Notes: a model not told the origin generated them from the letters alone. Positions 1-5,301 are shown, counted from the stretch's first letter. The stretch: 6,072 nucleotides of DNA from Anaerolineae bacterium (GCA_030673735.1 DAOVIK010000112.1:1-6072), one strand, 5' to 3'. Made by a program: numbers and translations.

Positions 1-105
1 CTCTCCGGCTTGCGCTGGCGCAGGGCCACACCCAGCCATGCTACTCCCTCCAATTACTAATGCGAGAAACAGTAGAACCGCTCTGCGAATACTTCCGATG
101 CTCAT
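1..105 (-). CDS. Lipoprotein, N-terminal fragment (runs off left edge)
   Basis: Reading the minus strand from the ATG at 105-103 gives 35 codons that stay open to the window edge. The start has a short basic n-region (MSIGSIRR), a hydrophobic core (residues 9-18, AVLLFLALVI), then a lipobox S-M-A-G-C with the lipidated cysteine at residue 26, followed by an Ala/Pro-rich linker. This is a type II (lipoprotein) signal peptide, so the product should be exported and anchored by a lipid on the outer face of the membrane. The start is supported by the SD-like AAGGGAG 9 nt upstream. The functional domain lies outside the window, so no role can be given. It is transcribed divergently from the sortase gene at 498. 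The reading frame and lipobox are seen directly; export is inferred from the motif. Confidence 0.8.
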   Translation of the reverse strand, partial: MSIGSIRRAVLLFLALVIGGSSMAGCGPAPAQAGE

Positions 106-112
106 GATTCAA

Positions 113-134
113 CACTCCCTTACTCACTCCCTTA
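113..134 (-). promoter_or_regulatory. Tandemly duplicated ribosome-binding-site-like element
   Basis: On the minus strand the 10-mer TAAGGGAGTG occurs twice (134-125 and 122-113) separated by 2 bp, giving a 12-bp period. The copy nearer the gene places AAGGGAG 9 nt before the lipoprotein ATG at 105 and is a good Shine-Dalgarno match. The second copy is too far away to act as the SD for that start. It could be a replication-slippage duplicate or part of an operator. The repeat is seen directly; its role is inferred. Confidence 0.55.
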
Positions 135-201
135 TTGGCAGCAGCCGCCAGACGCATCGTTCCTAACCGGATCATCCGCGACAACGGCGTTTGCCCGTTA
201 T

Positions 202-213
202 GAAGACGTCTTC
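202..213. repeat. Perfect 12-bp palindrome GAAGACGTCTTC
   Basis: GAAGACGTCTTC reads the same on both strands. It lies in the divergent intergenic region about 97 bp upstream of the lipoprotein start and about 285 bp upstream of the sortase start. It is flanked by AACGG (183-187) and by CCGTT copies (195-199 and 213-217). It could be an operator for a dimeric regulator or chance; no family-specific motif is recognised. Confidence 0.4.
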
Positions 214-394
214 CGTTGCCTATCTGTTCCCATTATCGCTCACATTTTGTCCTATTTATGGGGAACCTGTACCTCTTGGCGCCGAAACCTCCACATAAGC
301 ATTACCTATCCATCATTCCTGGTCTCTCGCGATCTAAGCTGCCTACTACCGCAAAAATACCATAGGACCTTGGGTTCAGCCCACCTATTTCCTA

Positions 395-433
395 TTGAGA
401 AGGGCCACTTCGCTCGCTAATATATAGCCGAAG
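395..433 (+). promoter_or_regulatory. Putative sigma70-type promoter of the sortase gene, with dyad over the -10
   Basis: A -35 box TTGAGA (395-400, 5 of 6 to consensus) is followed by a 17-bp spacer and a -10 box TAATAT (418-423, 4 of 6). Transcription would start near 430, leaving a leader of roughly 65-70 nt before the GTG at 498. The -10 is covered by an imperfect dyad: CTTCG (408-412) and GCTA (416-419) mirror TAGC (425-428) and CGAAG (429-433), with a 3-nt asymmetry in the left half. Such a dyad could bind a repressor. The boxes are seen directly; activity is inferred. Confidence 0.45.
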
Positions 434-497
434 CCTAATACAAAACTAACTGTCGCCAAATACCTAGCTATCCAGCGACGCTCCATCCCTCAGGCTG

Positions 498-1217
498 GTG
501 ACACCGGTGAAACTCAAGGGCATCCATGTAGCGACCTTTCTATTGTTTCTCACCCTCAGGACCGGAGCCCATCTAACCCCCGCAGGCCCGGGCCTATCTG
601 TGAATGGTTTGTCTCTTGAGTTTCATCGGGTCGCCGTACCATCGAGCGAGGTCTTGCAGCAGGAGCTGCCAGAAGGAACCCCGCTCGATGATTTTATTTC
701 CCGAGTTGCCACTGGCAATAGCAGCCAAGTCGTAGGCGTGCACGTTGGCGAGCTTTTTTCTTTCCCAGTGGAACAGCAACCAGCCGACGATCCCGCCTAT
801 GTTTCCTCCCAATCCGGAGTGGTTACCCAGTTTGCCATGGCATCACTGAACGGCACCACCGGCCTCCTTGCGCACAACAACCTGGCAGGCGTCTTCTTCG
901 ACGACTTGGCGCCCGGCCAACAAATCGATTTGATCTACGGTGACGGCTCTGTGCAGCATTTTCTGGTCACCAGCATCTTCCGCTATCAAGCCCTTGAGCC
1001 CAACAGCCCTTATTCGGACTTCTTCGATCTGGACAATGGCGGCCCCCTCATCAGCGCCGCGCAGCTTTTTTCCCAGATCTACGGCGGGGAGAACCAGCTC
1101 GTGCTGCAGACCTGCCTCTCCAACAATGGCAATTCGAGCTGGGGGCGGCTGTTCGTCACCGCCATTCCCTATGAGCCCTTCGAGAAGGCCGAACACATGC
1201 CGCTGGTTTATCACTGA
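498..1217 (+). CDS. Sortase-family (LPXTG-type transpeptidase-like) protein
   Basis: A 239-residue protein. Residues 9-20 (IHVATFLLFLTL) form a short hydrophobic N-terminal segment, probably a signal anchor, so the catalytic part should face outside. The sortase triad can be placed: His126 in GLLAHN, Cys206 in VLQTC (matching the family L-x-T-C signature), and Arg217 in WGRLFV. Sortases cleave a sorting motif with the Cys and join the product to an amine such as a cell-wall peptide or a pilin lysine. No cognate LPXTG-plus-anchor substrate is encoded in the window. The start is GTG with only a weak upstream CAGG; an in-frame stop at 465-467 and the absence of ATG leave GTG 498 or GTG 507 as the choices, and 498 keeps the longer basic head. 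The layout resembles sortase-like proteins I associate with Chloroflexota; I cannot assign a class. Its stop is 314 bp before the first kinase, so it is probably a separate transcription unit. Confidence 0.82.
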   Translation: MTPVKLKGIHVATFLLFLTLRTGAHLTPAGPGLSVNGLSLEFHRVAVPSSEVLQQELPEGTPLDDFISRVATGNSSQVVGVHVGELFSFPVEQQPADDPAYVSSQSGVVTQFAMASLNGTTGLLAHNNLAGVFFDDLAPGQQIDLIYGDGSVQHFLVTSIFRYQALEPNSPYSDFFDLDNGGPLISAAQLFSQIYGGENQLVLQTCLSNNGNSSWGRLFVTAIPYEPFEKAEHMPLVYH

Positions 1218-1325
1218 TCGCCTGTGGCCTCTTGGGCTCCTCAGTCGAACTCTCTCGCGATGGCGGACCTCCCCGTACCGGCTCCCCCCACCCTCGAGTG
1301 CCTTAATAGTCATAGGATCTGAACG

Positions 1326-1355
1326 GGTGCGCTCTGCATTTGACCCGAGCGCGCC
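1326..1355 (+). repeat. GC-rich hairpin upstream of kinase 1 leader
   Basis: GGTGCGCTC (1326-1334) pairs with GAGCGCGCC (1347-1355) over 9 bp with one G-U pair and a 12-nt loop. An alternative, mutually exclusive stem uses CGGGT (1324-1328) and ACCCG (1343-1347). No T-run follows, so it is not a standard intrinsic terminator. It ends immediately before the conserved AATGGATTGAAAGG block. The matching position before kinase 2 has only a 4-bp GGAT/ATCC stem. Confidence 0.5.
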
Positions 1356-1356
1356 A

Positions 1357-1490
1357 AATGGATTGAAAGGAATATGAAAGCATACCGGAGCAATTGGGAG
1401 TGATATGTTAATGATACGCTGAAGCGGCAGGGACATTCGATTCCAGCCGTCTGGCTACAGAAACTCGCGAGACGGCTGGCGCCTGTTGTG
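1357..1490 (+). promoter_or_regulatory. Kinase-1 leader, copy 1 of a duplicated upstream element
   Basis: Four blocks recur in the same order before both kinase genes. Block A is AATGGATTGAAAGG (1357-1370), identical in both. Block B is TATGTTAATGATACGCT (1404-1420). Block C is TTCGATTCCAGCCGTCTG (1436-1453, 17 of 18 shared). Block D is 1470-1490, 18 of 21 shared with all three differences G-to-A. TTGAAAG (1363-1369) and ATGAAAG (1374-1380) are spaced 11 bp apart, about one helical turn. TGATATGTT (1401-1409) has the form of an extended -10, which would place blocks C and D inside the transcript. Spacing between blocks differs between the copies. The repetition is seen directly; promoter and regulatory roles are inferred. 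Confidence 0.6.
1443..1479 (+). repeat. 10-bp perfect inverted repeat in kinase-1 leader
   Basis: CCAGCCGTCT (1443-1452) is the exact reverse complement of AGACGGCTGG (1470-1479), with a 17-nt loop. The hairpin ends 52 nt before the kinase ATG and is not followed by a T-run, so it is more likely a leader RNA structure or operator than a terminator. A small competing stem, AGCC/GGCT (1445-1456), lies inside its left side. The equivalent pair upstream of kinase 2 is at 3548-3591. Confidence 0.65.
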
Positions 1491-1531
1491 CTTGCTTGCT
1501 TTCAAGTCGTACTGTCGGGTGATGATAGGCA

Positions 1532-3301
1532 ATGTCTCAGATAATTGGAAGGGAGTTTGGGAAATACACCATTCTCGAGAAAATCGGTCGAGGGGGGATG
1601 TCTAGCGTCTTCAAGGCCGTAGACAATGAGAATGGCGGGCAGGAGGTTGCGATTAAGATTCTTTCCCCCCACCTCGAAATTGAGGAGTATTTTCAGGAGC
1701 GCTTCAGACGTGAGGTAAACGTCCTTCAGGGATTGAAACATCCCAACATCATGCCCATTTTGGATTTTGGCGAGGCCGATGGCCTGCTCTACCTCGTCAT
1801 GCCATTCATGGAGGTTGGCACGCTCCGTGATCGCTTGCGGCGCGGAGAGATAGGAGTCAAAGAAAGCGCCCGCATCGTCAATCAGATCGCCAATGCCCTG
1901 CAGCACGCGCACGATGTAGGCATAGTTCACCGAGATGTCAAACCTTCGAACATCCTATTGGGGAAGAATGGGAATGCGTGGCTATCCGATTTTGGCCTCG
2001 CCCGTGTCGAAGATGCAGCGTTCACCCTGACCGGGTCGGAGCTTCTTGGTACCCCGGCGTATATATCACCCGAGCAGGCCAATGGCGCCAAAACCTCCCA
2101 CCTGACGGACCAATACTCCCTGGCCGTCTTGCTCTACCAGCTGTGCACCGGCAGTTTGCCATACGACGCCGATACACCCCTGGCAATCGTCATCAAACAC
2201 GCGACCGAACCTTTGCCGCGACCACGCGCAGTCAATCCCAATCTTCCGGACGCAATCGAGGCCATTTTGATCAAGGCGCTTTCCAAGGATCCGGCTCAGC
2301 GCTTCATCTCAATCGCCGAGTTCAACCAGGCCTTCCAGACAACGCTACAAGAAGTTATGGATCCCATAACGGGAAAGATGAAACCGGAATCGGTGGGCAA
2401 GATTCCGGAGACCCTCGTCGTTGAAACAGAAACATTACTAGGAGAAGAGAAAAAGCCACAGGAAAAGAAAGAGGAAAAAAGGAGGAGCTACGCTTGGGTA
2501 CTGCTCCTGCTTCTGCTTGCATGTCCACTTGCATTCTGGGGAGTCTCGGCCCTTGGCATTGGTCCAACTCTTTCGGGAGCGGAGGTTCCCACGGAAAGCT
2601 CCACCATCGATCTAATGGCTACTGTCTATGCCCTTTCAACTGCCAACGCACCAGGAGAGGGAACCGAAATCGCCCCTGGAGGGGTTGAGACCGCGGTGGC
2701 GGCGACGTTGACGGCCATGGCTCCACCTGACGGCGGAACCCCGACTCCAACCGGTGCCGGGGAGGCGGCGCCCCCATCCTCCACGCCGACACAGGTTCCT
2801 ACCAGAACCCGCACCCCGAATCCCGCCCATACCGCCACCCGGACGCCCACCCCCACAGCCACGCATACCCCAACCACCGCTCCCTACGAGGAGCCCACTG
2901 ACACGCCAACTTCAGGCCCATGCGCTAATATCGTTTTGGTTGGCTACCTCATCCATGAAAACATCGTCGGCTATGCGATCGAAAATAACAGGCCAACACC
3001 GATAACGATCACGAAGATACATTTCTGGTGGCCAAGAGACAACGAGCGGTTGTCCATGATCACGCTGGACACGAGTGTCATCTGGGATCGCGGGGATCTC
3101 GAATCGCCAACAATCATTGAATCGGGATGGAAGATTGGTGGGGAAAGAAAAATCAGCCAAAGCGCGAGGGAGGCGCTGCTCTTCATATTCCGCGGGACGG
3201 AAGTAGAGGAAGAGCCCTATCGTCTCAAAGTCGGATTCAACAACGGCTGTTTCATGGAGGCGGAAGAAACCACATCTAATCTGCCCACTGGAGGAAATTG
3301 A
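1532..3301 (+). CDS. Transmembrane Ser/Thr protein kinase (PknB-type), paralogue 1
   Basis: A 589-residue receptor-like kinase that transfers phosphate from ATP to Ser/Thr of target proteins. The kinase domain covers about residues 11-270: glycine loop IGRGGMSSV (18-26), Lys42 in VAIK, helix-C Glu61, catalytic HRDVKPSN (133-140, Asp135), DFG (153-155), and GTPAYISPEQ (173-182) after an activation loop with Thr165, Thr167 and Ser169 as possible autophosphorylation sites. All key residues are present, so it should be active. A charged Lys/Glu linker (305-318) precedes one membrane span (about 320-342). Outside follows a Thr/Pro-rich stalk (about 402-462), then a roughly 110-residue domain bounded by Cys464 and Cys573, which could form a disulfide. 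There are no PASTA repeats. ATG 1532 is chosen because the domain starts right after it; the SD is weak (GATAGG). It is not tightly coupled to the sortase or to kinase 2, and each kinase has its own leader. The ligand and substrates are unknown. Confidence 0.93.
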   Translation: MSQIIGREFGKYTILEKIGRGGMSSVFKAVDNENGGQEVAIKILSPHLEIEEYFQERFRREVNVLQGLKHPNIMPILDFGEADGLLYLVMPFMEVGTLRDRLRRGEIGVKESARIVNQIANALQHAHDVGIVHRDVKPSNILLGKNGNAWLSDFGLARVEDAAFTLTGSELLGTPAYISPEQANGAKTSHLTDQYSLAVLLYQLCTGSLPYDADTPLAIVIKHATEPLPRPRAVNPNLPDAIEAILIKALSKDPAQRFISIAEFNQAFQTTLQEVMDPITGKMKPESVGKIPETLVVETETLLGEEKKPQEKKEEKRRSYAWVLLLLLLACPLAFWGVSALGIGPTLSGAEVPTESSTIDLMATVYALSTANAPGEGTEIAPGGVETAVAATLTAMAPPDGGTPTPTGAGEAAPPSSTPTQVPTRTRTPNPAHTATRTPTPTATHTPTTAPYEEPTDTPTSGPCANIVLVGYLIHENIVGYAIENNRPTPITITKIHFWWPRDNERLSMITLDTSVIWDRGDLESPTIIESGWKIGGERKISQSAREALLFIFRGTEVEEEPYRLKVGFNNGCFMEAEETTSNLPTGGN

Positions 3302-3460
3302 CAGACCGGCATGGCGGGTAATGCCATTCCGAAATTCCATGCAACTCACGGAAGCCCGCGTATCCTTCCCTCATCGCACAGGCTTTCCCCACTCCCGATT
3401 GACTTCCACTTTCATCTTCCCTTGACGATTTTGCACACCAGCAGTACCGGATGCGATCCC
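3302..3460. other. Non-coding spacer after kinase 1
   Basis: Together with the leader that follows, this makes a 347-bp gap between the kinases. Immediately after the stop there is a weak hairpin, ATGGC (3311-3315) with GCCAT (3323-3327), not followed by a T-run, so it is a poor terminator. TTGACT (3399-3404) and TTGACG (3422-3427) resemble -35 boxes but lack a -10 at suitable distance. Otherwise nothing is recognisable. Confidence 0.45.
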
Positions 3461-3466
3461 AATGGA

Positions 3467-3495
3467 TTGAAAGGTACTTGAAAGGCTCCTATGCT
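3467..3495 (+). promoter_or_regulatory. Putative promoter of kinase 2
   Basis: TTGAAA (3467-3472, 5 of 6 to the -35 consensus) is followed by a 17-bp spacer and TATGCT (3490-3495, 4 of 6 to the -10 consensus). The -10 lies in the conserved block B; the corresponding hexamer before kinase 1 is TATGTT at 1404-1409, there with an upstream TG instead of a well-spaced -35. Transcription from here would include the inverted repeat at 3548-3591 in the leader. Confidence 0.4.
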
Positions 3496-3547
3496 GATGG
3501 AAACGCTATGATGATGATGTGCTACTCTGGGGTCAGGTGGTTCAATT

Positions 3548-3591
3548 CCAGCCGTCTGTACACGGTTACACATCACTCCCAAGACGACTGG
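3548..3591 (+). repeat. Inverted repeat in kinase-2 leader (one mismatch)
   Basis: CCAGCCGTCT (3548-3557) pairs with AGACGACTGG (3582-3591) at 9 of 10 positions, with a single C-A mismatch and a 24-nt loop. The left arm is identical to that before kinase 1; the right arm differs by one G-to-A change without a compensating change, so there is no covariation support for an RNA stem. Confidence 0.5.
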
Positions 3592-3606
3592 CACCTGTTA
3601 TGTATT

Positions 3607-3621
3607 CCAGCGATTAGCTGG
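3607..3621 (+). repeat. Small hairpin CCAGC-gatta-GCTGG before kinase 2
   Basis: A perfect 5-bp stem with a 5-nt loop, 27 nt upstream of the kinase-2 ATG. The same outer arms CCAGC and GCTGG also bound the kinase-1 inverted repeat (1443-1479) and occur just before the sortase start (472-476 and 494-498). It may be chance given the short length. Confidence 0.3.
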
Positions 3622-3648
3622 TTATTAGGATCCGGTTGCTGATAAGAC

Positions 3649-5145
3649 ATGCCTGAGCTAGTCGGAGAGACTCTAGGAAACTACAGCATCCTCGACGAGA
3701 TTGGTCGAGGCGGGATGGCGGACGTCTTCAAAGCACTAGACATAAAAAGTGGGCAGACGGTTGCGGTCAAGATACTCTCGCCCCAGCTCAACCTCGATGA
3801 AAAGATAAAGGCGCGCTTCACGCGCGAGGCAAGGGTCCTCAGCGAGCTTCAACATCCTAACATCGTGCCGATTCTGGATTTCGGCGAGGAAAATGGCCTG
3901 ATTTTCATCGTCATGCCGTTCATGGAGGTGGGCACGCTTCATGATCGCATGCTGGGTGGTAGATTGAGACTGCGAGACTGTGCCATCATCATTGATCAGG
4001 TTGCCGCCGCATTGCGGCACGCGCATGAGGCTGGCGTGGTCCACCGCGATGTCAAACCCTCGAACATCCTATTCGACAGTGATGGAAACGCATGGCTTTC
4101 CGACTTCGGCTTCGCTCATGTCACGGACGCGTCGCTGAGTCTTACTGGTTCGGCGCTTATTGGAACCCCGGCGTATATATCACCCGAGCAGATCAACGGA
4201 AACAAGATCACCCACCTGTCCGACCAGTATTCCCTAGCAATCTTGCTCTACCAAATGTGCACCGGCAGCCTGCCTTTCAACGCCGATACTCCCCTGGCGA
4301 TCATCATCAAGCACGCAACTGAACCTTTGCCGCGACCGCGGATGGTCAATCCAAGAATTCCGGACATAATCGAAGCAGTTTTGATCAAGGCGCTATCCAA
4401 AGATCCAGACCAACGCTATTCTTCGGTCGTCGAGTTCAACGACGCATTCCAGAACGCATTGCAGCAAGTCTTGGATCCTGTTACGGGATCTCCGCTACCG
4501 AGCACGGTGGGCAGAACTCCAGAACCTATAACCATCGAACCAGACACATCACAAGAAGAAGCGACGGAAGAAGAGGAGAAGGCTAAGTGGAAATATGCTT
4601 GGGCGCTGCTCCTGCTCCTCATACCCATTGTGTCCTGGAGCATCTCTGCCCTTGGGCTTATCCCTGTACTGCCGGTTGGGCAGAATGCCACGGCAAGCCC
4701 CACAATCGATTTGACGGCCATGCCAACTGAGGATCCTTCCGAAACCTCCACTTGGACGCCTGCTGTATTCCTCTCTCCCACTCCCAACCCAGACCCTTGC
4801 TTTAACCGCGCCTTAACCAACTTCGACGTCCAAGGGAAAAGGGTCGGCTGGTCTCTCTCGAACGGTTCATCTACATCGGTTGCGATCACTGCCATCCATA
4901 TCAATTGGCCCAGCGGCAACGCGTTCTTGGACAGAATTGAAATGGGTGATGATTTGATTTGGGACCTGCAATCTTACTACCGTCCAACGAACATCGAGAA
5001 CGACTGGAAGAGCGGCGTGAGCATGAGCGTCGATGGAACCGATTCGAAGATGCTGATGTTCCATTTCGGCGTGGATGCGGGTTCAGCAGGCTACAACCTC
5101 CAAGTCGTATTGGATAACGGCTGTACGCTCCTCTGGGAAAACTAG
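3649..5145 (+). CDS. Transmembrane Ser/Thr protein kinase (PknB-type), paralogue 2
   Basis: A 498-residue paralogue of the preceding kinase with the same plan. Kinase domain about residues 11-270: IGRGGMADV loop (18-26), Lys41, helix-C Glu60, HRDVKPSN (132-139, Asp134), DFG (152-154), GTPAYISPEQ (172-181). The activation loop keeps Ser165-Gly-Ser and nearby Ser/Thr residues. An acidic linker (about 303-311) precedes a single membrane span (about 316-338). The outer stalk is short (about 347-383) and lacks the long TPTPT run of paralogue 1, which explains most of the length difference. The C-terminal domain again lies between two cysteines (Cys384 and Cys492, 108 apart against 109) and shares IHxxWP, IWD, a central Trp-x-x-Gly and DNGC/NNGC positions. 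The kinase domain is strongly conserved between the two, the ectodomain weakly, suggesting shared signalling chemistry but different ligands. The ATG has no good SD. Catalytic activity is predicted; the signal is unknown. Confidence 0.93.
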   Translation: MPELVGETLGNYSILDEIGRGGMADVFKALDIKSGQTVAVKILSPQLNLDEKIKARFTREARVLSELQHPNIVPILDFGEENGLIFIVMPFMEVGTLHDRMLGGRLRLRDCAIIIDQVAAALRHAHEAGVVHRDVKPSNILFDSDGNAWLSDFGFAHVTDASLSLTGSALIGTPAYISPEQINGNKITHLSDQYSLAILLYQMCTGSLPFNADTPLAIIIKHATEPLPRPRMVNPRIPDIIEAVLIKALSKDPDQRYSSVVEFNDAFQNALQQVLDPVTGSPLPSTVGRTPEPITIEPDTSQEEATEEEEKAKWKYAWALLLLLIPIVSWSISALGLIPVLPVGQNATASPTIDLTAMPTEDPSETSTWTPAVFLSPTPNPDPCFNRALTNFDVQGKRVGWSLSNGSSTSVAITAIHINWPSGNAFLDRIEMGDDLIWDLQSYYRPTNIENDWKSGVSMSVDGTDSKMLMFHFGVDAGSAGYNLQVVLDNGCTLLWEN

Positions 5146-5248
5146 CCCCATATTCGAGATCCCTAGAACCATTTGTATGTCGTCGTCGACGGTCACTTCA
5201 TATACCTTGATCGCATGTCGGCTATGATCGAGCATATTCTCAAATGTC

Positions 5249-5279
5249 AAAAGAGACAGGAGGATGATCCCCTGTCTCT
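5249..5279 (-). terminator. Intrinsic terminator between convergent genes
   Basis: AGAGACAGG (5252-5260) and CCTGTCTCT (5271-5279) form a perfect 9-bp stem around a 10-nt loop that can itself pair GGA with TCC. Read on the minus strand the stem is followed by TTTT (5252-5249), about 25 bp past the protease stop, which fits termination of the leftward protease operon. On the plus strand the stem is followed only by CTT, so it may also stop kinase-2 transcripts, but less efficiently. Confidence 0.7.
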
Positions 5280-5301
5280 CTTATGTTCATACAGGACGGT
5301 T

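Larger units (their letters stand above)
106..497. other. Divergent intergenic region, no gene
   Basis: These 392 bases between the leftward lipoprotein and the rightward sortase contain no credible ORF on either strand and no recognisable RNA gene. They hold the duplicated SD-like element (113-134), a perfect 12-bp palindrome (202-213) with nearby short AACGG/CCGTT arms, and a sigma70-like promoter with an imperfect dyad over its -10 (395-433). The stretch is richer in A/T and in CCTA-type runs than the flanking genes, as expected of promoter DNA. I could not find a convincing promoter for the leftward gene. Confidence 0.6.
1218..1531 (+). other. Non-coding region upstream of kinase 1
   Basis: This 314-bp gap holds no convincing ORF; open frames on both strands here are continuations of shadow frames from the sortase. 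The first ~100 bases show no T-rich terminator for the sortase. From 1326 onward there are a GC-rich hairpin (1326-1355), the paired heptamer block, a possible extended -10, and a 10-bp inverted repeat (1443-1479), all upstream of the kinase ATG at 1532. Most of the latter half is shared with the region upstream of kinase 2. Confidence 0.65.
3461..3602 (+). promoter_or_regulatory. Kinase-2 leader, copy 2 of the duplicated upstream element
   Basis: This copy has the same four blocks as the leader at 1357-1490. Block A, AATGGATTGAAAGG, is at 3461-3474. Block B, TATGCTGATGGAAACGCT, is at 3490-3507. Block C, TTCAATTCCAGCCGTCTG, is at 3541-3558. Block D is at 3582-3602. The heptamer TTGAAAG occurs at 3467-3473 and again at 3478-3484, exactly 11 bp apart. 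Compared with copy 1, the A-B gap is about 18 bp shorter and the B-C gap about 18 bp longer, so the blocks are conserved while the spacing is not. The element ends about 46 nt before the kinase-2 ATG. Confidence 0.6.

Noticed and set aside
940..1377. Plus-strand open frame of 145 codons in another frame of the sortase
   Set aside because: Its Ser/Pro/Arg-rich composition is that of a shifted frame, and it overlaps the hairpin region; no domain visible.
1357..1380. CRISPR-like repeat end (GGATTGAAAG)
   Set aside because: Only one copy occurs at each site with no spacers or array; it belongs to the duplicated leader.
843..1436. Long open frame on the minus strand (197 codons) over the sortase and its downstream region
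   Set aside because: It is antisense to a well-supported sortase, has a biased Arg/Gly/Glu composition typical of a shadow frame, and shows no recognisable domain.
2626..2877. Minus-strand Val/Gly-rich open frames opposite the Thr/Pro stalk
   Set aside because: They arise from the repetitive codons of the stalk read in antisense and have no independent support.
3275..3301. Possible sortase signal at the C-terminus of kinase 1 (NLPTGGN)
   Set aside because: It is LPTGG rather than LPXTG and is not followed by a hydrophobic anchor and basic tail; kinase 2 lacks it. Probably chance.
3311..3327. Terminator after kinase 1
   Set aside because: The stem has only 5 bp and no T-run follows.
3399..3450. 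Promoter from TTGACT or TTGACG upstream of the kinase-2 leader
   Set aside because: No -10 match at 15-19 bp; the hexamer at the 17-bp distance from TTGACG is TACCGG.
3539..3558. tRNA T-arm-like sequence GGTTCAATTCC
   Set aside because: The 7-nt loop looks right but the stem is imperfect, no acceptor partner is found upstream and no anticodon arm fits; not a tRNA.
3451..3642. Small ORF of 63 codons in the kinase-2 leader
   Set aside because: It runs across the conserved non-coding blocks and hairpin, and the matching position in leader 1 does not preserve the frame because of indels; no SD.
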